From assembly GCA_028336925.1 (NCBI GenBank), contig JAOKVV010000002.1, positions 62,001-126,000 on the forward strand: a DNA stretch of 64,000 nucleotides, read 5' to 3'. The notes beneath the pieces are model-generated. The model saw nothing but the letters and a program-made list of their open reading frames with translations, had not been told where the DNA came from and did not search any database. This document shows positions 9,192 through 16,851 of the stretch, one piece after another. A program made the translations under genes and the position numbers. The stretch's first letter is position 1. Every line of letters begins with the position of its first letter. This stretch comes from Vicingaceae bacterium (GTDB lineage Bacteria; Bacteroidota; Bacteroidia; Flavobacteriales_E; Vicingaceae).

Positions 9192-10169
9192 TTATTTAAG
9201 CTCTATATTTTGCATTAATTTCACATTGAAATATTTTTCATCCTCAAAGGAATCAGGAATAAGACCTGCTTCAAAAGCTTTTTTAAGGTCTCTAACAGCG
9301 TCCTCAATTGAATGTTTTGGAACAAAACCAATTTCGTTCTTAATATATTCCGAAGATATATGATAAGATCTGTTATCATTAGTAGGTTCTATCTTGATAT
9401 CAACATCACCGACAACATTCTTTACCATATTAGCAATTTCTAATACAGTGAAATTTTCATAACCTGCATTAAAAATTTTACCATTTATTTTATCCTTAGG
9501 TAATTCTAAAAGCTGGCAATATAAGTCAGTCATATCTTCTACATGAAGATTAGGTCTTTTTTGATTACCACCAAAAACTTTAATAAATCCTTTATTAATT
9601 GCAAAATTAGTTAGGATATTCACTGTTAAGTCCAAGCGTAAACGAGGAGAATATCCGCAAACTGTAGCAGGACGAACAGTAGTACACGTAAATGAGTCTG
9701 AAGGATACTTGGCTAAAATTTTCTCACACTCTGCCTTGAAGATTGAGTAATCGGTTAATGGCTCTAGTTCCATATCTTCAGTAACTTCAGGAGTATCTTT
9801 AATACCATAAACCGAAGCCGAAGAAGCATAAATAAACTGGTTTACACCACTTTCCTTAGATATCTTTACTAAAGGCTCAAAAGGATCTAAGTTAATAGAC
9901 TTGCCTAATTCAGGGTTCAATTCAAAACTTGGATCATTAGAAATACAAGCCAAATGAATTACAACATCTTGATTAGCTAAGTATTTTCTTAATAGTTCTT
10001 GATCACGAATATCACCTTCAACTTTAGTCAAATTATTGTGATTTGGTAATACTTGTTCTCCGTAAATCATTAAATCGATTACGGTAATTTTGTGACCTAG
10101 GTTTAACAATTTAGGAACCAAAACTGCTCCTACATAACCTGCTCCTCCTGTAATTAATATATTTTTCAT
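9192..10169 (-). CDS. NAD-dependent NDP-sugar epimerase/dehydratase (extended SDR)
   Basis: The 325-residue protein has the TGGAGYVGAVL dinucleotide-binding loop at the N-terminus and the extended-SDR catalytic signature ASSASVYG with YSIFKAE (Tyr-xxx-Lys). The PNLHVEDMTDLY segment and the FNAGYENFT element belong to the GalE/RmlB-like superfamily. The exact reaction, epimerisation or dehydration of a nucleotide sugar, cannot be decided from sequence; the lack of the RmlB-type DE catalytic pair near the serine favours an epimerase or reductase. It lies 42 bp downstream of the LpxD-like gene. Confidence 0.88.
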   Translation of the reverse strand: MKNILITGGAGYVGAVLVPKLLNLGHKITVIDLMIYGEQVLPNHNNLTKVEGDIRDQELLRKYLANQDVVIHLACISNDPSFELNPELGKSINLDPFEPLVKISKESGVNQFIYASSASVYGIKDTPEVTEDMELEPLTDYSIFKAECEKILAKYPSDSFTCTTVRPATVCGYSPRLRLDLTVNILTNFAINKGFIKVFGGNQKRPNLHVEDMTDLYCQLLELPKDKINGKIFNAGYENFTVLEIANMVKNVVGDVDIKIEPTNDNRSYHISSEYIKNEIGFVPKHSIEDAVRDLKKAFEAGLIPDSFEDEKYFNVKLMQNIELK

Positions 10170-10211
10170 TCTGAAATTTATGTTTAATACTTTATTTGAT
10201 AATATCCATTA

Positions 10212-11135
10212 CTACTTAAATGGCAGAGGTGTTCCATTGGATTTAATTTTATAATTTTCTGTATAAAGAATTTTAGCAGGGACACCAACTAATGTTAAAT
10301 GCTCCTCATTAAAATTTTTATTCACAACAGCACCGGCTCCAACAATAGTATTCTTAGGTATTCTTATATTAGGAGGAACTACAGCCCCACTTCCAAAAAA
10401 AGAGCGGTCGCCCAATGTAGTATTACCAGCAATACTCACATTGTTTGCCATATGAACAAACCTTCCTATGATAGAACTATGACCAATTTTGGTTCCATGA
10501 GCCATAACTGTGCCTTCTCCAACAATAGTATCTTCAGAAAAAGAACCTCTTACAATAGTAATATCAGTTCCTATATGACAGTTTTTGTAGATATGAACTC
10601 CACCTGTTTGAGGTTGATTAACTCTATTTCCTTCTTCATCCCAAACCCAAACTAAACCAGCAGGTCCAATATTCGAGTTACTATCGATAAATACTCCAGA
10701 CTCTATTTTTGTCTTATCATAAATAACAACATGAGATTGTATGTTCACATTATCAGCAATTTCACACTTTCCAATAACTGAGTATGGACCTACATTAACA
10801 TTTTTGCCTATGAGAGCCTCAGAGTGTATAATTGCCGTAGCATGAATTTCATGCGAAGGCTCAATGTAAAAATCAGATAACAGTTTATATTGAACCAACT
10901 GAGCATTCTTTAAAATAATCTTAGTACAAGTTGTCTCTATATTTTCTTCGCAAAAGAAGATACTATTATTAATGTCAGAAATATCACTATTAAAACCTTT
11001 AGAGATGTGATAAAACCCAAAGTTGATTTTATTCTTAAAACTACCGGGTGAAACTTCTAAATCATAATTAGGATTATACAGTTGATATGATATCTTGTTT
11101 TTTTTTAGCCAAGATTCGATAACGGACAATTTCAT
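10212..11135 (-). CDS. LpxD-like left-handed beta-helix N-acyltransferase
   Basis: This 307-residue protein has an N-terminal domain of about 100 residues followed by hexapeptide repeats that form a left-handed beta-helix, and a short tail. The repeats include NVNVGPYSVIG, a QTGGVHIYKNCHIG turn, and KIGHSSIIGRFVHMANNV, whose His matches the catalytic base position of LpxD (UDP-3-O-acyl-glucosamine N-acyltransferase). The poor N-terminal match and cluster location argue for an amino-sugar acyltransferase in polysaccharide synthesis, not lipid A LpxD itself. I chose the ATG at 11135, 4 bp after the upstream stop; an earlier in-frame start at 11186 would overlap the upstream gene by 47 bp. Confidence 0.85.
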   Translation of the reverse strand: MKLSVIESWLKKNKISYQLYNPNYDLEVSPGSFKNKINFGFYHISKGFNSDISDINNSIFFCEENIETTCTKIILKNAQLVQYKLLSDFYIEPSHEIHATAIIHSEALIGKNVNVGPYSVIGKCEIADNVNIQSHVVIYDKTKIESGVFIDSNSNIGPAGLVWVWDEEGNRVNQPQTGGVHIYKNCHIGTDITIVRGSFSEDTIVGEGTVMAHGTKIGHSSIIGRFVHMANNVSIAGNTTLGDRSFFGSGAVVPPNIRIPKNTIVGAGAVVNKNFNEEHLTLVGVPAKILYTENYKIKSNGTPLPFK

Positions 11136-11139
11136 ATTG

Positions 11140-11625
11140 CTACTTGTTCTTAAAAAGTTTGGCAGGATTCCCATACCAAATTTCATTATCTCCTACATTT
11201 GATCTAACTTGGGAGCATGCTCCAATGATTGCATTTTCACCAATACTAAATCCCGGCATTAAAGTTACATTAGCACCTATCAATGTTCCATCTCCTATAT
11301 TTCCAACAGACTTCACATTTCCATCTTCAAGATTTGGAGTATCAGTTAGTACGAAGCTATATTTTATTGTAACATTATTACCAACAATTGCATTAGCAGA
11401 AATAGTACAACGACTACCAAAAGAAGTATTATCTCCTATTATTACATTTTCCCTAATTTCACAATAGGCAGTAAATTTGCAATTAGAACCAATTTTTGCG
11501 CCGGTCCTTACTATGCAAAAAGGACCTATCGAAGTATTATCTCCTATAATTACCCCATCTTCAACGTAAGCTAAAGGATGAATTTTTGTATTAGAACCTA
11601 TTTTATTTTTTTTCACTACTGTCAA
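11140..11625 (-). CDS. Hexapeptide-repeat acetyltransferase (WbpD/MaaT-like)
   Basis: About 161 residues made of left-handed beta-helix hexapeptide repeats (GVIIGDNTSIGPFCIV, NVIIGDNTSFGSRCTI, GTLIGANVTLMPGFSIGENAIIGACSQV), ending in the WYGNPAKLFK motif common to sugar O- and N-acetyltransferases. It probably transfers an acetyl group from acetyl-CoA to an amino sugar, and could complete a dehydrogenase/aminotransferase/acetyltransferase series with the left-edge dehydrogenase and the aminotransferase at 8-9 kb. There is no ATG in frame: either the TTG at 11625 or the GTG at 11616 initiates. It lies 40 bp downstream of the glycosyltransferase gene. Confidence 0.85.
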   Translation of the reverse strand: MTVVKKNKIGSNTKIHPLAYVEDGVIIGDNTSIGPFCIVRTGAKIGSNCKFTAYCEIRENVIIGDNTSFGSRCTISANAIVGNNVTIKYSFVLTDTPNLEDGNVKSVGNIGDGTLIGANVTLMPGFSIGENAIIGACSQVRSNVGDNEIWYGNPAKLFKNK

Positions 11626-11665
11626 GTTTAAACCTTATTATTTTAGTTAATTCAAGTTTTCAACA

Positions 11666-12883
11666 TTATAAGTTGTTATAAAATAAAAGTAGTCTATTTA
11701 TCTGAACTTTTAAAGAATATTCTTCCCTTTTTTCACAGATCGATACTACCATTTTTTCATAATCTACTTGTCCTATTTTTGAACTTAAATTATCAAATTC
11801 CTCCCATGAAACAGCAATAGAACCATTAAATTTAGACCCCATAAATCTTTGGAACCATAAATCTTCACCAAACAATATCGGCAAACCTGCCTCAAAGAAG
11901 TTAAACATCTTTAATGTAGTAGAAAACCATCTTTTGTCATCCAATTTCTTATTTGTCCGATGGAAAAATGGGATAACCCCAAAATCATATTGTTTTAGCT
12001 CTTGAGTGAGTTGGTCTTGAGGAACTGAAAGGTGTAGATGGAAGTAATCATAATTTTTATCTAATTCAACGTAATCAATGATATGTTCTGCTAATAAAGT
12101 TGGAGAAGGATAAATATGAAAGTGTATCTTTTGTTGCTCCATTTTATGTATTAACCAATGAAGCATTTGCCCGCCAAAATAGTCCTTATTCCTATAGTCC
12201 GACATTATGGAGCCAATATAAACAATGCTTAATTCATCATTAACTTTTACTTTAGTTGGAGAATAAAAATAATCATTATCAGTGTAATTAGGAAAAAATA
12301 GTTTTTTGGCTAGTATCTCACCATAATATTTTTTTGCAGTTTGCAATTCTAAACTATGACTGACTATCCCATCTACATTTTTAAGTACATACTTTTCTTT
12401 TACCATATCCTTTTTCATGTAAGAAAAAGGAGGATTTAGCCCAAAATTAGTAACCAAAAGATCTTGATAATCAAAAATCTTCTTTCCTCTTTCACAGTGG
12501 CGTACTACCGTTTCAGCGGCTTCGTATGGAGGGCCAAATGTGTGAAAAATAGTAGAAGGGGAATCAAATTGTTTTAACAATGCCCGTAAACCATAAACCG
12601 TTTTATAAGTTAGAACTTGGTCAAAAGAAGAATTATTTAGCTTATCTGTATAACCATTGTAGTTACAAATAAACACCAGCTCATAAGACGCAGATCGTTT
12701 TAACCATTTAGCAATTCGAGCAATTCGTCCATGGATAAGGGTTCCAACAAACACAATTCTTTGCTTTTCATCATTACTCCCTTTACTTATTAATAATCGG
12801 AAAAAATCAGGAAAATAATACATTAACTCCTTCCCCTTCAACAATATTTTCTTCTTAATTAACTTAAGATTTCGGCTTAGCAT
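11666..12883 (-). CDS. Glycosyltransferase, GT4-like
   Basis: The 405-residue protein has the two-domain GT-B layout. The N-terminal half has IVFVGTLIHGRIARIAKWL near residue 45, and the C-terminal half has LSIVYIGSIMSDYRN followed by a QYDFGVIPFF stretch and FNFFEAGLPILFGEDLWF, corresponding to the donor-binding EX7E-type region of family 4-like enzymes. It should add a sugar to a lipid-linked intermediate at the cytoplasmic membrane face. I preferred the ATG at 12883 over the GTG one codon upstream. It overlaps the sulfotransferase gene by 20 bp. Confidence 0.8.
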   Translation of the reverse strand: MLSRNLKLIKKKILLKGKELMYYFPDFFRLLISKGSNDEKQRIVFVGTLIHGRIARIAKWLKRSASYELVFICNYNGYTDKLNNSSFDQVLTYKTVYGLRALLKQFDSPSTIFHTFGPPYEAAETVVRHCERGKKIFDYQDLLVTNFGLNPPFSYMKKDMVKEKYVLKNVDGIVSHSLELQTAKKYYGEILAKKLFFPNYTDNDYFYSPTKVKVNDELSIVYIGSIMSDYRNKDYFGGQMLHWLIHKMEQQKIHFHIYPSPTLLAEHIIDYVELDKNYDYFHLHLSVPQDQLTQELKQYDFGVIPFFHRTNKKLDDKRWFSTTLKMFNFFEAGLPILFGEDLWFQRFMGSKFNGSIAVSWEEFDNLSSKIGQVDYEKMVVSICEKREEYSLKVQINRLLLFYNNL

Positions 12884-13844
12884 CACTCACCCTTTTATTA
12901 ATATAATCGTATTTTTCTTTATTACTGGTCACCAAATCTGTAATCACTACTTTTTCTACTTCTGAAAGATTCTTTTTCCATTTTGTTAAAGGATCACCTT
13001 TAGTTGTCGTATTGTGAATTTTCCTTTTCTTGTTAACTATCTTTATTTCCTTTAACTTGTGCTTGGGATCTAATGATAAAAATTGAAATATCCTTTCCAT
13101 TGTTTCTGCCTGATTTATCACTAAATCATTGTAATCAACTATAATATTTCCATTATCTACTTGGTCTAAATCAGCGAGCATAGTATGATTTAGACTTATC
13201 CAACTCTTAACAATTGATGAAAAGTCCTCATTCGCTGTTTTTCTTGCAATATTCTTATTTTCGGAATCTAACTTAGTCCAACAAGACCCATCTTCATCAG
13301 GTAAGAAATACTCCTTTCCCTTTTGAATCTCAGTATTTTGAAAATGTTTTTTCAAACTAGCACATTGACTTTCTATAGGTCTTACTAATACAACAAACTT
13401 TGCACGTGGAAACAGCTTGGCTAAATACCTCACCTTATTCGATAAATGTGGTGATTTATTTAATGGAATAACATTATCCCAATCATAAAAAACACCTCCT
13501 GACCCATGCACCCTTCGTTGATCATATCTAGATAAATGACGTAATATAGTTTTTGACTCAGCCAAGTAGTCAGAAAAATAATGAACAACATTTTTAAGGT
13601 AACGTTGATGAAAATCATCTTCTGTAAGTCGAGGGCAAGAGTATTTATCGCCTTTAAGCCCACCAATTTCTCTCCACATTGCATTTAATTCAAAACCTAC
13701 TTTTAGTAGTTGTGGGTGTTCACTTAATGCATGCATCAATAGAGTTGTACCACTTCTCATTAATCCAATTAGAAAAATTGGATCTTTAAACTCTTTAGCA
13801 GGTTTCTCAGTTGGTAAATTTAATATTTTAGAAAGATATCCCAT
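12864..13844 (-). CDS. PAPS-dependent sulfotransferase
   Basis: The 326-residue protein has the 5'-phosphosulfate-binding loop IFLIGLMRSGTTLLMHAL (residues about 24-41) and the 3'-phosphate-binding region AKFVVLVRPIESQCAS, both diagnostic of sulfotransferases that use 3'-phosphoadenosine-5'-phosphosulfate. Such enzymes sulfate carbohydrates or other small acceptors. Position between the YfhO-type gene and the glycosyltransferase suggests that a sugar of the surface polysaccharide is sulfated. It begins 23 bp after the YfhO-type gene and overlaps the glycosyltransferase gene, so the cluster is continuous here. Confidence 0.9.
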   Translation of the reverse strand: MGYLSKILNLPTEKPAKEFKDPIFLIGLMRSGTTLLMHALSEHPQLLKVGFELNAMWREIGGLKGDKYSCPRLTEDDFHQRYLKNVVHYFSDYLAESKTILRHLSRYDQRRVHGSGGVFYDWDNVIPLNKSPHLSNKVRYLAKLFPRAKFVVLVRPIESQCASLKKHFQNTEIQKGKEYFLPDEDGSCWTKLDSENKNIARKTANEDFSSIVKSWISLNHTMLADLDQVDNGNIIVDYNDLVINQAETMERIFQFLSLDPKHKLKEIKIVNKKRKIHNTTTKGDPLTKWKKNLSEVEKVVITDLVTSNKEKYDYINKRVSDAKPKS

Positions 13845-13867
13845 TATATATCACCGAAATATAGTCG

Positions 13868-16561
13868 TTAATTGAGACTATTCTTTCTTTTATTTATTAA
13901 AATTACTAGAATAATTAATCCAATAATAATAAGTGAAGTAATGTAAGCAATTACAGAACCTATTTTATAGGATGAAGGCTCAAACACCATAACCAATTCG
14001 CCTGATCCTTTCGGAATCTCTACCCCTCTCAACAAGAAATTAACTTCATAGATATCAACCTCTTCTTCATTGATGTATGCGTGCCATCCCTTATCATAGA
14101 AGATTTCAGAAAACACTGCAAACTCATTGTTGGAAGTTGAATATTGATAGGTCATTTTATTCGGTAAATAGTCAACTAACTTGATTTGATCAGCAGCAGA
14201 TATGTTATACTTTTTGCTTTCTAAATCCACTTGTCCTTCAAACAAAGCTACTTGACGTAAATTGGTCTTGCTTAAATTTAATATTGCTGAATCTGCATTT
14301 TCCACTTCTTTTAATTCCGAAACAAACCATGCATTACCCATCACATATTTATTCTCAATAAGAACTTGACCCTGCCCTTGAGATGTATTAGCCACACCGA
14401 TAATATACTTCGCATTTAGCATATTAGTTACATTCAATTGTGGCAAATAGCTCTCGGCCATCTGTTGACCTCCCTGAGACAACGCTTGCTGTAGGGCATA
14501 TTGCTCTCTACCTAAATGAAAGTCAACTACCTCTTGGAATTTTTTCATCTTAGCCCCGTGATACCCACCTAATGTTTTATGGAAATAAGCCGTTTTTGCA
14601 TCTCCATCTAGTCGTGCGGTAGTATTCAATACACGGTAATGAGTTTCTCTCATCAATGTGGTAAACTCAATATGTTCAATATCACCTAGAAGTAATCGTC
14701 CATCTTTTTGTTGTCTTACCTGTTTAATACGTTCGATTTCTTCACGAATAGAAGGTCTTTTCTGAATTTCTCTTTTAAGAATTTCTTTATCTACGACGCC
14801 TGCAGCATAAGGTGTAACTACCTTGTCTTTTTTATCCCACATAACGTAGCCGCTGCCATTAGGTGACTTTTCATTATTGATAAAACGCTTGTTATTTACG
14901 CTTAAGTCAACAAGAGTTAAAACAGTTAACCCACCAATTAAGATCTTCCAATTAATTTTATCCTTAAGGAATAACACTAATAATAGAATAGATAAAACTA
15001 TATATCCTAACGACTTAAATGCGCTAGCTTGAAAAATCTGTACTCTATAATCCACAAGCGCTTCTCGATGCTGAAGTGCTTGTAAATTAGCTTGACTAAT
15101 CTGTTGAGAAAATTGAGCATCTTCATTAACTGAAACGAAATCAAAAAAGGTCTCAGGTAAAAAAGTAACAATGGATAATACAATTAAAAAACCTCCAACA
15201 ACTTTATAAAATCCTTTAAGATTCGCTGCAAAATCATTTCTCCGATCAATTAACTCTTTTAAAAATAAAGCAGCTAAAAATGGAAAGATTAACTCTACAA
15301 CTACCATGATAATAGTGACAGCTCTAAACTTATTGTACATTGGGAAATAATCAATAAATAAGTCTGTGAACCACATCATATTTTTACCCCAAGCCAAAAA
15401 GATGGATAATATTAATATGATAAAAAATGGCCATTTGATTCTATCTTTAACAAAAAACATTGCTAGAAAAGCAAGTAAGAAAACAATTGCACCTACATAA
15501 ACATTTCCCGAGGTTATTGGCTGATCTCCCCAATAGGTATTAACAATGTTTCCTTTTTTTTGGTATTCCTCCACTAAATAATTGAAAAAAGTAGGGTTTT
15601 CTCTTCTCAACCTTTCTACTTCTTTCTGATCTCCAATTATAGCGCCAGACCCTACTCCTTTTGCATCTGCAATTAGTAATGAAAAAGTTTCTTGCTTTCC
15701 GTAGCTCCATCGTGTAATGTAATCTCGATCAAGGCCTTCTTTAGCAATTCGATCATCCTGCTGATTTGGTGGTTTAATAGTTAAGTCAGACTTCCCTCTA
15801 GTAGAATCTTTTGAGTACTCATACGTAGTTAACAAATTACCTATATTGGCTAAAATCGCAATAGTAAACCCGATCAATATAAGGCCTGATTTCTTAAAGA
15901 ATTCTGATAATAAATGCCTTTTAAAGAAACTAATAAAGTAATAAATACCAACAGCAAACACTAAGAAGCCAAGATAGTAAGTTACTTGGAGATGATTAAC
16001 AAATATCTCCATCGACATAGAGACTGCTATGAGTAACATTCCCAATAAAGCATTCTTTCGGTAAGCTAATAGCACACCACCAACTACAGGAGCCATAAAA
16101 CCTATTGCGAATGCTTTTGAGTTATGACCTGCTTCTATGATAATATAAAAGTAGGAGGAAAATCCAAAAGCAATGGCACCAAAGACTGAAAGCCAAGGGT
16201 TGAGTCCGATGCAAAGCATTAAAAGATAAAAGCCAAGCATATAGAAAAATGTCATGCTAATTGGCATTGGCATTATATCATTCGTTAGAGAATGAAAATG
16301 AGCAAATATGCTCCCGTCATAATCCACTCTAGAAGTTTGAAAGGTTGGCATTCCCGCAAACATATTCCCCTGCCATAAAGGATCTTCGTTAAAAATATCC
16401 TTATGTGCTCGCAACTCACTAGACATTCCTTTGTGCTGAGAAATATCACTTTGAACTACCCTATAACCTTGCAATGCAGGATAATAATAAATAGCAGCAA
16501 GAGACCAAAATAAAACAATTGCTACGATATGCGGTAATGCTTTCTTAAAATCAAATGCCAT
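13868..16561 (-). CDS. YfhO-family polytopic membrane protein
   Basis: This 897-residue protein has an N-terminal membrane anchor, about a dozen hydrophobic helices up to roughly residue 550, a large soluble C-terminal region, and a final membrane helix (residues about 865-888). The pattern and the early segment YYPALQGYRVVQSDISQHKGM match the YfhO family, which is related to GT-C glycosyltransferases and linked in Firmicutes to glycosylation of cell-wall polymers. The acidic residues in the first external loop resemble GT-C catalytic positions, but no reaction is established here. It follows DUF4834 by 8 bp and precedes the sulfotransferase. Confidence 0.88.
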   Translation of the reverse strand: MAFDFKKALPHIVAIVLFWSLAAIYYYPALQGYRVVQSDISQHKGMSSELRAHKDIFNEDPLWQGNMFAGMPTFQTSRVDYDGSIFAHFHSLTNDIMPMPISMTFFYMLGFYLLMLCIGLNPWLSVFGAIAFGFSSYFYIIIEAGHNSKAFAIGFMAPVVGGVLLAYRKNALLGMLLIAVSMSMEIFVNHLQVTYYLGFLVFAVGIYYFISFFKRHLLSEFFKKSGLILIGFTIAILANIGNLLTTYEYSKDSTRGKSDLTIKPPNQQDDRIAKEGLDRDYITRWSYGKQETFSLLIADAKGVGSGAIIGDQKEVERLRRENPTFFNYLVEEYQKKGNIVNTYWGDQPITSGNVYVGAIVFLLAFLAMFFVKDRIKWPFFIILILSIFLAWGKNMMWFTDLFIDYFPMYNKFRAVTIIMVVVELIFPFLAALFLKELIDRRNDFAANLKGFYKVVGGFLIVLSIVTFLPETFFDFVSVNEDAQFSQQISQANLQALQHREALVDYRVQIFQASAFKSLGYIVLSILLLVLFLKDKINWKILIGGLTVLTLVDLSVNNKRFINNEKSPNGSGYVMWDKKDKVVTPYAAGVVDKEILKREIQKRPSIREEIERIKQVRQQKDGRLLLGDIEHIEFTTLMRETHYRVLNTTARLDGDAKTAYFHKTLGGYHGAKMKKFQEVVDFHLGREQYALQQALSQGGQQMAESYLPQLNVTNMLNAKYIIGVANTSQGQGQVLIENKYVMGNAWFVSELKEVENADSAILNLSKTNLRQVALFEGQVDLESKKYNISAADQIKLVDYLPNKMTYQYSTSNNEFAVFSEIFYDKGWHAYINEEEVDIYEVNFLLRGVEIPKGSGELVMVFEPSSYKIGSVIAYITSLIIIGLIILVILINKRKNSLN

Positions 16562-16569
16562 AATTTATC

Positions 16570-16851
16570 CTATTTATCTTCCGTTATTTCCTCATAATCT
16601 ACAAACTCGCCAAAATCATCATGTTTAGTTGATTTATTGGGAGAGGCTGTTATTTCCACTTCTCCCTCATTTCTTGAACGACTTGAGAAATTATTGGAAT
16701 GTTGCTGATTAAACTTTTCTTGTTGCTTATTGATAAAACGCTTCAAAAGCCAAGGCAAAACATATCTTCCGATAAGTTTTATACTGTAATATACAGCTAG
16801 AACTATAGCGATAGTCCTAACTAAATTTACTAAGCCCGCCTCTTGAATCAT
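16570..16851 (-). CDS. DUF4834 family small membrane protein
   Basis: The 93-residue product has one membrane segment near the N-terminus (residues about 7-35, including LVRTIAIVLAVYYSIKLIGRY) followed by a charged, disordered tail ending in DYEEITEDK. This matches DUF4834, a small Bacteroidota family of unknown function. Its ATG shares one base with the carB stop codon (TAATG), so translation is probably coupled. It is followed 8 bp later by the YfhO-type gene. Confidence 0.82.
   Translation of the reverse strand: MIQEAGLVNLVRTIAIVLAVYYSIKLIGRYVLPWLLKRFINKQQEKFNQQHSNNFSSRSRNEGEVEITASPNKSTKHDDFGEFVDYEEITEDK

Noticed and set aside
10299-10655. 118-residue open frame on the plus strand
   Set aside because: It is antisense to the LpxD-like gene; the repetitive Asn/Ser composition mirrors the hexapeptide repeats on the true strand.
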